From: Rhodeus uyekii
Lineage: Eukaryota > Chordata > Actinopteri > Cypriniformes > Acheilognathidae
NCBI GenBank assembly: GCA_037043235.1
Contig: JAWRVZ010000234.1
Location: 328,501 to 392,500, forward strand
Length of the DNA stretch: 64,000 nucleotides
Reading direction: 5' to 3'
How positions within the stretch are numbered: position 1 is the stretch's first letter; the number at the start of each line of letters is the position of its first letter. A program made the position numbers and the translations under genes. The notes below the pieces were generated by a model. The model ran no database searches and had not been told where the DNA came from. It saw only the letters and a program-made list of their open reading frames with translations. Shown in pieces: positions 12,869-25,160 of this stretch.

Positions 12869-13922
12869 TTATAAAGTTGTGATTTCTGTCTGGTTGTCCT
12901 TCTGAGCGTGTGTTGCATGCTGATTTCCAGCTGACGCCGATCTTCCCTTCGTGTTGGGCAGTTTGTGGTCTTTTTTCCATTTCATTCTTCTGTTCTGAAA
13001 CCAGATTTTAATCTGTCGCTCGGAGAGACAGAGGGTGTGCGCGATCTCGATGCGACGCCGTCTCGTGAGATACCTGTTAAAATGAAACTCCTTTTCCAGT
13101 TCGAGAACCTGCTGTCTTGTGTAGGCTGTCCGGGAGCGTTTGGGTTCAGGTCCGGTGTAATCCGGGTTGACTAAGAAACACACACACACACATGCAAAAA
13201 CACACATGGGTTAAAAACGAAAGAAGGAATGAACCCGACTATTTGAGTGAAACAACCATTCGGTTCGATCGAACACATCACTCGTCTGTGAATTTATTTC
13301 AAAGTTGATCGAGACTGAATTATTCAATCCAAGTGGACTCTCTGTATTGCAATAGTGGCCAGCACAGCTAGCGGCCTGTTTCCTAAGCAATAAAAATTTA
13401 TGGCTGGTGTAATTGGCGGCCCCTTCAGAGGAACCCATAAATATTTCACTGAATGATTTTAACTGTGACTAAAACAGCAGAACAGGACCGGCCTGCAAGA
13501 GAGGCAATCTTACCCGTGGTAACGTGCACTTTCTTCATCCATGGATAAACTACAGCAGGCTGCTTGGCTGGAATCCCGTTCTGGCTCTTTGTGTTCTGCG
13601 CTTGTCCACAAGTCTTCGGTCCGGATATCTGGACCGCGGGACACTGCTCTGTCTGTGCGGGGAAAGGGCTGGTGTGGCCGGCTTGATCCTGCGCGTGACC
13701 CCGCGGCTGCACCGACGAGCCCTGGACAGTGGTGCAACTGTAAGGCTGCTCAGAGTAGTTTGACCGTGAATAGAGTCCGGGATGCTGGAAATCAGTGTCC
13801 TGCGGCGGACTGTAGTAGCCCGGGCTCTCTTCAGGTATATAGCTGTTCTGAGAATATTCCTCACAAGGAGGAAATTTTGGATCCACATACTTGGAGTTCA
13901 CCATGTACGAACTCATGGCCAT
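12869..13922 (-). CDS. hoxd4a: Homeobox protein Hox-D4a
   Basis: This is a group-4 Hox transcription factor, known in the family for setting posterior hindbrain and cervical identity with PBX and MEIS partners. Exon 1 is 13922-13514 and exon 2 is 13170-12869. The 343 bp intron is phase 1 with a GGTAAG donor. The joined frame is 236 codons plus stop. The chosen ATG gives MAMSSYMVNSKYVDPKFPPC, the conserved Hox4 N-terminus; an in-frame ATG 20 codons upstream (13982) gives a non-conserved extension and is less likely. The hexapeptide YPWMKKVHV is at about residues 126-134. The homeodomain (about 147-206) has the Hox4 signature TAYTRQQVLELEKEFHFNRY and is followed by DHKLPNTKGRS. It lies immediately downstream of mir-10b, as in other vertebrates. 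Confidence 0.98.
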
Positions 13923-14024
13923 TAATTTCTGAAGGTAGGAAATACTAATTTTTCTCGAGTTGTCTTTTTTTCCTCCCTCCATAAAGCCCTCCTACTTGCT
14001 GTCAACTGAATAAAGTTAGGCTAC

Positions 14025-14045
14025 CATGTGACCAGCGTGGCCAAT
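14025..14045. promoter_or_regulatory. E-box variant and CCAAT upstream of hoxd4a
   Basis: CATGTG at 14025-14030 and CCAAT at 14041-14045 lie 100-125 bp upstream of the hoxd4a ATG, the same zone that holds CACGTG motifs in other genes of the cluster. Function is inferred. Confidence 0.3.
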
Positions 14046-14244
14046 CGAGGTGGAGGGGCTTCATCAACCGAGAAGAAGCTGTGCACACCTAGTAGTGAAT
14101 TTAGCAAACTTCACATTATCTCTCAATTAGGATGGTAACTCTATAATATAAAATGCAATTGAAAAAATCCCCAGTCTGCATAATAAAAAATAATAAAAGT
14201 AAAATTAAAAAATGAGACCATGTGGGCATGCACATCATCACATG

Positions 14245-14505
14245 GGAGGAAAATAAAGGTTCTTTACTGACGTGCATGGTTCCACGAAGAACCTTCAACA
14301 CCATTTGAACCTTTCCATTCCACAAAGCGTTCTTTATAGAGGACAAAAGATTCTTTACATTATTAGAATGTTCTTCAAGAGAAAAAAGAGGGGGGGGGGG
14401 GGGGGGGGGTCGAGGTAAATGGTTCTTTTGAGAACTGTTCACTGAAAGGTTCTTCAAAATGGTTCTTCTATGGAATAGGTGCAGGAAAACCCAATTTGGA
14501 GCCTT
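14245..14505. repeat. MITE-like 'GAACCTTTT' element, copy 2, with poly-G run
   Basis: Inverted GGTTCTT and AAGAACC blocks identify the same foldback family as at 8085-8290. A run of 20 guanines (14390-14409) sits in its centre. Confidence 0.7.
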
Positions 14506-14984
14506 TGTTTTCACACATTTGATCATATCGTATAAAAACATCACATATATGTGCACGAAGCCCGTTTGGTAAATTAATATTCAACTAAACTAAATCAAAT
14601 TCAACCCGGGGATTTGGAGTGGTAAAAAACAAAACAAGACAAAAGATAAAAAACGGTCCAAGGCACAAAAAGAGGCACATAAAGCCGGCAGACAATTGCT
14701 GGAGACCGTCTTTGTCATGTGGAGGTCACTCAGAAGTTACTGGAGTCTCATCATTCCAGCGCTTCTCATCCTTTCAGCTCTGTATGGGCGCCCTGGCTCG
14801 CCATCAATGCGCGTGCCAATCAATAACCCAACGCCACATAAAAGAGAAGAAGCGCCTGGCAGTTCCTGAGGTAAGAGCGGCGAGCAATACATGCAAAGTT
14901 CATACTAATGTCATTTATTGCTCTCTGACTTACAAGACGAGCGATGTTATTGCATAGGATTCAATAAAAGTATTCAATGACGCT

Positions 14985-15135
14985 TTATTTTACAGTTTCC
15001 CATTTTACGCGTAGTTATTATAATAATACCAACAGATAATTACGCATGGTTACATGCAACTAACTCTAACCCTAACCCTAATGACATAGTAAGCTAATTA
15101 CGATTACTACGTCACAAGAACACCTTAAATAAAGT
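14985..15135. repeat. Dispersed repeat with telomere-like CCCTAA triplet
   Basis: TTACATGCAACTAACTCTAACCCTAACCCTAATG followed by TAGTAAGCTAATTACG recalls a dispersed repeat. A related ACATGCAACTAACCC block is at about 28985-29035, and a more diverged inverted relative at about 59745-59850. It is too short for an interstitial telomere. Confidence 0.5.
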
Positions 15136-15373
15136 TTAATCAAGTCAGAGATTGGGTTGAAGCGCTGGATAAGAGAAGAAGAGCAGCAGCTCTCCATAAC
15201 CGAGGCGAGCTTTCCGTGACAGTTCAAACACATAATCATATGATGTAATTATACTCGTCTCAGTGGATGTTCTTCATGGCACGAAAGGGGTTCATCGTTG
15301 CCAGCTGCCATTTTCCAAAGCACATTAAAGCTCCAACGCTCAAACAAGAGCAAGTTTTATTCGAAGTTCTTGC

Positions 15374-15458
15374 ATCGACCATATACTCCCCTAGAATCGA
15401 ATCTGTGACTGTCAATGTTTTTCACACAAATTCGGTTCTACAGGGTATATATAGACGA
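15374..15458 (-). ncRNA. mir10b: miR-10b precursor hairpin
   Basis: The minus strand contains an exact 23-nt miR-10b mature sequence at 15447-15425 (TACCCTGTAGAACCGAATTT plus GTG; A rather than T after TGTAGA separates 10b from 10a). The opposite arm at 15406-15385 reads ACAGATTCGATTCTAGGGGA and pairs with it, and the arms are extended by TATATAC/GTATATG. The hairpin lies about 1.45 kb upstream of the hoxd4a start on the same strand, the conserved position of mir-10 near Hox4 genes. The family is transcribed with hoxd4 and represses Hox and other targets post-transcriptionally. It is probably the counterpart of zebrafish mir-10b-1. Confidence 0.97.
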
Positions 15459-17667
15459 CGGCATGTATTAGCTCAACAAGCAAATATATACACAACGAAG
15501 GCGTTTTACTACTCAAACATCAAGCGTTTTAATATTTCCGTAAGGCTTGCCTTGATTTAGGAAGTCCCGAACACACATCTTCAGATGGAGGCCCGCAGCT
15601 TCATCTCTCAGACCTCGAATAACGCTTAAAGGTGAGTAATATCACTAATAATGACCAACTCTTTCGTTCTTCATCTCTAACAACACAACAACTCATGTTC
15701 CTCCAGGTACTTTTCATCTACTCATCAGGTATAGCGTTAAAAGTGTGTGCTGTGAAGAAGCATATAAAGGAAGGCTAAAGGTCGAGAGGTCGAGCCGAAT
15801 CATTTACAACACACATCACGAAGTTTCATTATTTTTGGTAAGGCGACAGCGGTAGCGGAAAAAGGAGAAAAGTTCATGGATAACACATGACCTCCTGATA
15901 AGCAGCTCCTGTGGTCCAGAGCCAAAATATATATAGATATAAATACATAATCAATTATTATAAAAAACCTGGGAACCATTCGAGAACGACAAGCATTTTC
16001 ACGTTTAGGGATGATTATCTATTTTTTAATCGTTGCTTCTAAATTCCAGTTATTTTCAGGAGTTTACCATCATTTTATAAAAACAAGCTCTTATGAATTT
16101 GCATTGATTAGACGTCGCTTAATTCTGATGCAATCTTGTGCTTTTAGAACTTGTAGATGATTATTGCATTTTTGAACAAAAAGAGGAAAAGCGATAGCGA
16201 TTTAAAAGAGATACTTTCAATACTTTCTAGTTTCTACTCAGGGCCATTCATGCTTGATTTGAGCTTTTTAATATATTATTTCATTTCTGTACGCTTTTAT
16301 ATTCTGCAAGCCTAACTAGATGGTGTTTTTAATAATGTGTATTTTATTAGTGATAGTTAGACAGCGTGACCCGTGTTTCACCTCGCTTTGCGACTTGTGC
16401 ACGCACGGGTCAAAGTCGAGCAACTGATGAACAAAAGAATCAGAGTCCAATGAAAGTATCTCAGTTTTTCCATATATATAATTCACATGCACACACACGG
16501 GGCTTTACATAAAATATAAACCCGTTTTTAATATTAGTTCCCCCCACAGTTATGCATCGAGTTATGGATTATTTTTGTACGCAGATTCGGCCATTCTCTT
16601 ATTAATAGAAAATTTTATGATTGAATTATTTTTGGGGGGAATCATTTCAACACACAAGGAAATTAGCCACAGTTTGGCTATCAACGAATGAAACATTTAA
16701 TTCTTTTCAAACCTTTTAATACAACATACCTTGATTATTCGTCATAGAATGTGTATATATAATTTAAAGGTCATATAGGCTATTAGTCTGAAGTTTGAGT
16801 TATATTAATAAAACAATTTAATACCTCACTTCGTTATTTCACCGAAATTTGGTTGGAAAACAGTGAATAAATTATGTATTTTATATAATAACAAGCGCAT
16901 GGAATAGCGCGTCCCTGATGCAAATCTGATTTCAGATCATTTAATTCAAGCTTAAATGAACTTTCGATCTTCCTCTGAACAGCCACTGTATCAGTAATGA
17001 AAATTAATGCAAAGTATGAATGGTTTAGTGTCAAAATGAGAATTTCTTTTGCTTGGGGGCGCTAGAGAGCTTGTCGGCAATACACAGAAACCCTGCTTAT
17101 TATAGAGTTCACTTACAAGTCACGAAAGCGCGTGCATCATCCCGCTAAAAATCAACCACACACTGTCCAATAAAAGGTGCAAACAAGTAAGGAAAATTTG
17201 CAAATTAAAAGGACTAAAAAACACACACACACACACACACACACAGTAGTTTCGTCATAATTAAAAGTATGTTGTAAGCAACTCTCAATGTCGGCCGATG
17301 TGTATTTCACACTGGAAGAAAATCACCTACTCTATTTATTAATAATGAAAAAGTAAAGCAATTGATGCTCTCGTATGCAAATGTGTATTTTACCTTCTTG
17401 GAACAACAAGAACAATAATGATAATAATGATAATAATACACATTGTTGTGTTATTAATTTGCAAGCTACGCCCTGAAAAGCAATCTTTGGTAACTGCGCC
17501 AACGCCGAACTAACGCATAACATTTGCGTCACCTTGATCCCAATCACAGTTCTCCAACACCCAAAATTGAGCGTAACAACCGCTCTCAGAAACACACAGC
17601 ACATGAGACTGCGGTAAACACCATGGCACAAGTTCAGCGACACGAGCCCTGGAGAAATCACGCTTAC
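15459..17667. other. Spacer upstream of mir-10b, no coding gene
   Basis: AT-rich sequence with a short (AC)n tract at 17220-17245. If the donor at 17666-17667 is used, most of this stretch would be intron of a primary transcript that includes mir-10b. Confidence 0.45.
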
Positions 17668-17870
17668 CTCCAGCAGCAGGCGCGGCGCGTAAAGCGCGTC
17701 GAGGCGTTTGTATATCCATGATTGAGACGCGCGTGGAGCCGCTTTTCCTCCGCAGCGACACTGGGATCTTTTCTAAACCGTCTGAGGGACCTTTCTAATA
17801 CACTATGTGAATTATATTTTGGCTTGTCAACTCCCTGGCCATAAAACAAAGTTTAATGGCATCACGTGCT
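17668..17870 (-). other. Candidate non-coding first exon of hoxd4a/mir-10b transcript
   Basis: On the minus strand a GC-rich stretch ends in a strong splice donor, GCTGGAG|GTAAGCG (last exon base 17668). Just upstream lie CACGTG (about 17863-17868), CCATAAATAATCC and other AT-rich blocks, giving the look of a TATA-like promoter next to a CpG-rich exon in otherwise AT-rich DNA. Hoxd4 genes are known to have a distal promoter several kb upstream that also makes the mir-10 primary transcript. This sits 3.75 kb from the hoxd4a ATG and 2.2 kb from mir-10b. No conserved protein is encoded. Confidence 0.4.
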
Positions 17871-18195
17871 TCCCCACAGCCATTCATGACAGCGCGCGGG
17901 TGCCATAAATAATCCTGAAAGTTGCACTTATTCAATAATGGCGATTACTCTGATCTCAGGAGGAAATAAAGATGTGGGCTTCAGTTCGCATTCACTGCAC
18001 TCAGAGGGCAGAAACTGGGTTTATTTCTTCTATCCTAGTAGACTAATATATATTTATAGTAGTGTAGAGAAGTATAATTATTTGGTGTAGGATTTCCTAT
18101 CCAATGTGTTGCTGGAGTTTGCTCGTTATTTCTCCACAGTTCACTCCAGGATAAATGAGCTGTTTGTGAAATCTCTGACGTGTGAACTAATGGGA

Positions 18196-18213
18196 TTTTT
18201 TTTTTTTTTTTTG
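18196..18213. repeat. Poly-T tract
   Basis: A run of about 18 thymines. Confidence 0.9.
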
Positions 18214-18929
18214 CTGACTGTAAATTTAAAGGTAAAATTAAGCTGAGAGAAAAAAACGGGTTGTCGATTTATAAAAAGCCACATTTGGCCATTGGGAAAG
18301 TTTCAGCACTGAATATTATAACACCTCCTGGTAAGATAAATCTTCTCACCTCTAGATTATTAATATTAAAATATATAAATATTATAATATTAAAATATGA
18401 TATTAGTTTTGTAATTCGATATTCCTCTAAATGCATATGAGCCACTTAACGGTGAAATGTGAAGAGCCACAAACCCACATTACAATCACTTTCAATCATT
18501 TTGTCATGAAATGTTTGATCGTCATATGATCTATTAAAACCTAAAACAACTTCATGTCAACATTGAAATGTCTACACGTAAAAAGTATTCAATTATAATG
18601 AGTAATTAAAATATTTATAACATAAATATATTAATTCCGCACATTCTCGCACGGTTCCGGAGAGCAGTCTATTACTTTTATTTCGTTCTAAATACATTTC
18701 CACGCGTTAATGATAGACTGTGTGAGTGCTGTGTCACGTGACTGCGAGAACCAATCACAGCGACGGGAAATGAGCTCAAGCACAAAGACTCAGTGAGCGG
18801 ATGAGAGGAGCAGAGAGTTAGACAACAGCGCCACTTGCCGACCGAAGCGCACACTGCCTGGTGTCTGTCTTTCTCAGACAGAACTAGAGCTCAGAACAAC
18901 TCTAGGATTTTTTGTTTTAGATATTAATA

Positions 18930-19290
18930 CTTGATACACTTAACACTTAATAGTCATCAGTTTTATTGATTAGCCTGCTCTTTTTAGATTTTTTATTTTA
19001 TTTTATTGTTTTCCAGTTATCTCTTTGATAACTGCTTGAAACAATTTGATAACCGCTGCTTTGAAACAATATCTATTGTAAAAACACACAAAAAACTCTA
19101 TATATAAAGTTCACTTGACTTGACTATAGTTTGTATAATACACTTAACACTTAATATTAATCAATATTATTGATTGGCTCAATTTATTACAAAACTTGTT
19201 TTTATTGTTTTCCGGTTATCTCTGTAAGTCTGCTTTGAAACAATCTGTATTGTAAAAAGCGCCATATATAGTTGATTTGACTTGCCTATA
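18930..19290. repeat. Two tandem retroposon tails
   Basis: Two diverged copies (about 18935-19125 and 19135-19285) share the order TTAACACTTAAT, TATTGATTGGC, TTTATTGTTTTCC, TTATCTCT, CTGCTTTGAAACAATCT and ATTGTAAAAA, then AGTT.ACTTGACTTG. The same order ends the LINE fragment at 50490-52950, so these are truncated 3' ends of that family. Confidence 0.65.
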
Positions 19291-20613
19291 TTTTGTATAA
19301 CATCAGTGTTCAAATAGTGCATTAAAAAATAACGTAACTTGCATGACTGCCATATTTCACAGAACAAATTTATTATTTAATATTTAAGACAATGTGCTTA
19401 TTTCATGTCATTTGATCTGCGTTTTAAAATGGCAACACTCTTGTGTTCAAATTGCTTGCTTTTTAAAGCTAAATGAAAGAGAATCTCCTGGTTGAGTGCA
19501 ATGAAAGCATGGAGGAAAGGATCCATTCTGTAATAATTCTCGGCAGGTTGTTGTTTCGATAAACCTGTTTGTTGCATTTCCAGTTTGCATTGCTCCATAT
19601 AGTGGTGCAGCGACTGAAGGGAGTGTGTGTGAGTGTGTGTTTGAGGCTCCTCTCGCCTGTTTTGCCGCATTGCAGTGAGGTTGTAAATACCTCTGCCTGT
19701 CAGCTGACTGTGAAATACTGTCTTTGTCCCGCAGAGCCTCTCTCTGCCTTCCCAAAAAATGCGCCATTCTCACCATTAAGGGAGGCATACATTAAAACGC
19801 ACAACGAGCCACAGGTTTCAAAACCTTCACAATCATTATTTTACATTGGGAATCTTTATTTTCATCCGCTGATCAAACTTAAAACAATGACGGCTGGATA
19901 TTATTTTTATGCAGAGATGAACTGTGAATAAAACAAAAACGTCTGAATATTTATTAAGAATGGATTTGAATCATTACATCAATGCAAGGATTAATTATCT
20001 TCCATGTGAATATCTTTAATCTGTGCATAGCTACAATAATACAGCGACTCGTAATAAATATTCAAACGTTGTAGTTTTATTTATAATGAATCTGTGTCTG
20101 AATGTGACTCTGGAGAAATAATGTCAACCATTTTTAGATTAAAAATCATACGAAGGATCGGTCATGAAATTAGTGTTAACGACTTCCAACAATCAGCCAT
20201 CATTTGAAGCTTTACATTTCTTTTTTATTTCGGAATATTTGAAGATTTGCTGATGGTTCATTTGAACGACAGCAAAACTTCAAGTACTGCTAATAATAAT
20301 CATAATAATAATAATACTAACAGTTCTTGTGAAGTACGATTTTTTTACGAATCAAATTAAACCTCGAATAAGTAAAAATCATATTTCCAAAGGCCTTTAA
20401 ACGTGCACAATAAACACAACACTCTTCCAGCCCAAAAGGAAGCATTATTTCTGCTCAGAATGAACGGCTTGGTGATGTTTTAACTGCACAAACAGTGAGA
20501 TCAGCAGTAATCAGATTGCCAATGCTTCTGTCACAATCCCAAATTATAATCGCAAACCGACAACCTGCTGCCCGACGCGATGGCACGTTCAATAATATGA
20601 AATATGAACTTAC

Positions 20614-20940
20614 CCAATAAAGCCCTGTAATCCATGTTCGCCTCCTGCTTGTTTGAGATCAGTCGTCCAGTTGTGAGTCGCTTGCACTGCTCAGAAACGA
20701 AAGGAAGTCTTGTAGCTGCCGCCTATCATCTGACAACATGCGCAATCGGCCTCGATCTCCATCGCAGACACACATGCAAAGAGGGGAATGTGTGAGAACT
20801 GTGTATTTGGGATTTGGAGCCTTTAAGCCACAGAATGCAGTGGGAAAATCGCTTGGGAAATCGGGAAAAGGGGTCACGGAGACGTTTGCGTCCTGCACAT
20901 GACCAGTGGCATCCAATGACCGACGAAACAGGCTCATAAA
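20614..20940 (-). other. Candidate non-coding exon with consensus donor
   Basis: The minus strand carries ATGGATTACAGGGCTTTATT then G|GTAAGT (last exon base 20614), a perfect donor, with a TTTATAG sequence near 20945-20950 upstream. It could be a far 5' exon of hoxd4a or hoxd3a, or a non-coding transcript. It does not match a Hox8 or Hox5 coding exon. Confidence 0.3.
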
Positions 20941-22140
<1,200 letters not shown>

Positions 22141-22189
22141 TAAAAGGGATCGCCTTTATAATCAAAGGGAAGTTACAGTAATCTGAAAA

Positions 22190-22640
22190 TAAAATTTATG
22201 ATAGACAACCTTGAAGTTTCATCCAAGGGAACATCTGAGACGGGCGAGAGCGCTGATTTAGGGACGCTGGTTCCGGGCCAGTATGACCGACTACCGGAGG
22301 ATTTACAGGCTGGGTGTTGCAGCGACCCGGCCGGCCTTTCGCGGTGTCGTAAAGACCCGCTGTCTTTGAAAGTTATCGTGCGCGTAAAATGTGGAGCGGT
22401 CGCAGTGACACGCAATTCCAGCCGGATCCGAGCGATAACACGCGCTCTGTGTCTGTGCGGATGAAATCATCGCGCCCGTGCCAAACGCCGTCACATGCCC
22501 AGCGCGCAGTGGAAACACCTCGCCCAGTGTGTTGCGCGAAGGCTCGACAAAGCCAGAGCTGATGGTGTCAGATCGTTACTCATTAATGCCAGCGGAATCG
22601 GATATGACGGAGAACTGCTGTTCTTGAATAGTGGGGAACA
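22190..22640 (-). pseudogene. hoxd8a: Decayed hoxd8a first exon
   Basis: This is a CpG-rich relic of a Hox8 first exon on the minus strand, in the collinear slot between hoxd4a and hoxd9a. Frame one gives GIACH....FY..DN.QRQ..FTT (22419-22345), which matches the HOXD8 block GIACHGEPAKFYGYDNLQRQ as I remember it. A second frame gives CKSSG from 22307. A third gives LNQRSRPSQMFPWMK (22261-22217), the Hox8 segment ending in the PBX-binding hexapeptide. The three frames show at least two frameshifts. A TAA at 22305-22303 stops the first, and a stop follows the hexapeptide about six codons on. A possible N-terminal trace (PLFKNSSSPSY, about 22634) is weak. No homeobox exon was found. Zebrafish hoxda has no functional hoxd8a as far as I know. 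Confidence 0.85.
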
Positions 22641-23295
22641 GGCCCAGAGCCAAATCCAGCGGTCAGGGGGATCCTGCATGCCCCGAAACACACTTGCTTT
22701 TAGTTACAGCTCACATGACAGACAGGGAGGGAGAGGAAGGAAAGGAAAATGAGATTAACGCAATGTTTTGCTCTTTTCAATTTGGGCTCTTCAAAAGTCT
22801 GTGGACTTTTTTTCTGCCTATGCGTTTGCATTACATTTGCATTTATTCATTCACTCTACATTCTCCTCCTCCTGCTAATACTACTACTAATAATAAAGTA
22901 AATATCAGAAGGTCGCATTGTTATTTCGTTGAAACATGAAGTACCGACAGGCTTTGATATACAAAACAATAGCCTATATTAATTCAACATGTAGCTACAT
23001 TTTAAGATATCAGTAAATCAATACATATTTAAAACCAGGTTAATTTGAGTTGTTTTGAGTTGGTAACAGATGCATGCGTGCGCGCGCGTGTGTAGGCATT
23101 ATTTATTTTATATAAATATTATATATTATTTTATTTTATTATTTTATACGCTATAACAACACAAAACCTTATCAGTGTTTATGTCTGTCGTGCATGAGAT
23201 CTGAAAAGTAATACACCGACTTTACATTGAGAGATGTTTCTGTATGTTGTGTTGAGTGAAGCCTCCATTCGTACTTTTCACTAAGTGAAAAGTTT

Positions 23296-23402
23296 TCCTG
23301 TAGCTCAATCATGGGTTCGATCCCAGGGAAAACAAGTACTGATTCAATGTGTTCCTTGAATGCAATGTAAGTCGCTTTGGATAAAAGCATCTGATAAATG
23401 AA
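23296..23402 (+). repeat. tRNA-derived SINE fragment
   Basis: TAGCTCAAT..TGGGTTCGATCCCAGGGAA resembles a pol III B box. It is followed by AATGCAATGTAAGTCGCTTTGGATAAAAGCATCTGATAAATG, a tail widespread in teleost SINEs. Read on the plus strand and 5'-truncated. Confidence 0.75.
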
Positions 23403-23916
23403 AATGGCCTGGACTCTGGTTTTCCTCCTGATGCTTTCATTGGAAAGGAAATAAACACTATTTCAAAGAGAAATGAGCTAATAAAGTCTCACATTTACTC
23501 TCTTTTAGCACGATTATTACGGGCCTTTGTTCGTTTCATAAACCTTTATTTCCTTCCGCCATAAATGAATTTGTGTCCGAACAAGTCTATTCGTCTAGGC
23601 TTAACGTTTTATCTGTTTAGCCAAACCTGAGCTGAAATATGCACACACACACAGTTGCTCTACGCTGAGATACATAGTCCCTGTCCAAATTCCTTTGTTC
23701 CTGTCCTTTCTGAACCCCAGCTGTGTTCGGAACAGACCTGGAAAGCTGCGGATGCGCCTCGGCCATGCTTGAACCGCGAGAGCCAAGCGCGTGTGTCAAC
23801 TTTCCACATGCAAATTTGAATACTTTACCAGAAATATTGTGTTTTACTCTGTGATTAAGCTCCTGTAGTAAGTGTGGCCGGGCACATTCAGTCCTTTATT
23901 TTCACAGCACATCCAC

Positions 23917-23928
23917 GCCCTCTAGTGG
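23917..23928 (-). promoter_or_regulatory. CTCF-like motif
   Basis: The minus strand reads CCACTAGAGGGC, a full match to the CTCF core CCASYAGRKGGC. It lies between the hoxd8a relic and hoxd9a. Occupancy is unknown. Confidence 0.4.
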
Positions 23929-25160
23929 CAATAATGCGCCGCCGTGCATCCTCTGACATTCGTGTTTATTTTCAGGCATTCACACACATTTGGAAGCATA
24001 TCTGTTAATAAATGAGAGTTGGACGAACGTATGGCTCCGTTGATAATCCTCGCTGTATTTTGTTGCAACATTAAAACTATTGTCAGCTCGAAGGTTTGAA
24101 GAGTGGAGATGCATTTGGAGAATAAACGTGACTTTCAGGGAACTGGGGGTCGATGCTGCTTTAGTCTTTAGTCTCGCAATCGATATATCGAGCAGACGCG
24201 CCGTAAAAATGTGTCTACGTTTTTGTGTGCAAGTACAGACACAAAGAGCCTTAGTTGAGGTTAGTTTCAAAGCGGAGAGCAATTACAGTCCTACACCATA
24301 AACTCATTTAGACCAGACGTCTAGCTCTTCTATAGCTTTATTGGACCCAGTGTCTTCCTGCTCTAAAACAATTCTTGGTACAGGTCTGACGATGGATTGG
24401 GCTTCATAGCAACACCTTTTCCTAATCCTAAACGTTTCTTTCTTTGTGTGTGTGTGCAATATTCCCTAACAATTGAGTTCAGCATGAAAGAAAAAGAGTT
24501 TTGTCGCAAGTCGAAGAGGATAATGGCATTTCGTTGGTGTGTAAATATAAAAACATTGTTGCGACTGTGCATTTATTTTTAAAAATTGGTCGAAAAACAA
24601 AGGAAACACATTTCCACAGTGAGTGCACGAGTTGAAACAAACAACAAAGCTTGAAAAAATTCACTAGAGCACTGAAGTCAGAACAAGAGGCATAAAACAC
24701 ACCGAAACGAGCTCGTTTTACTGGTATAATTTAGATCTTTTTCGATGCATCAACAAAAGGTTTGAAATAAGAGATTGTACACATGATGTCCGATTGAAAA
24801 AGAAAGAAATGAAAGGCACGGTAAATGGTTGCATGAGGGGTTTGCATGCATTATGGACTAAGATTTAATGATCAGCAGATCACGAACCACATCCTAATTC
24901 CCTATTAGACATGATGGGACTTTTATAAGTAACCATTGACGCTGAATTTTAATGTGGAAAATAGCAAATCCTGAAAGAACTGCATAGTGCTGGAAAACAG
25001 ACCTTAGGGCGTTTTCAGCCAAATGTAACTATTTTAGAGGATGTTGTAAAATCCCCATTTATTATTCATATTTACGATATGTGTTAAATAGAAGATGTGC
25101 CGATTCAATCTCCTAAAAATCAAAATAACACAACGGTTGTGAATCCTAATGCAAGCGGGA

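Larger units (their letters stand above)
22641..25160. other. Spacer downstream of hoxd9a
   Basis: No coding gene. It holds a SINE fragment (23296-23402), a CTCF-like motif (23917-23928) and a possible hoxd9a AATAAA on the minus strand near 25067, about 95 bp past the stop. Confidence 0.5.

Noticed and set aside
15061..15090. Interstitial telomere sequence
   Set aside because: Only two to three CCCTAA units are present, and the flanks recur as a dispersed repeat at about 28985.
17668..17870. Possible hoxd5a relic between hoxd4a and the hoxd8a relic
   Set aside because: No Hox5 N-terminal motif, YPWM hexapeptide or homeobox block could be found in any frame; a non-coding exon fits better.
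22198..22464. Plus-strand reading frame of 88 codons in CpG-rich DNA
   Set aside because: It is antisense to the hoxd8a relic and has no family resemblance; the GC content explains the open frame.
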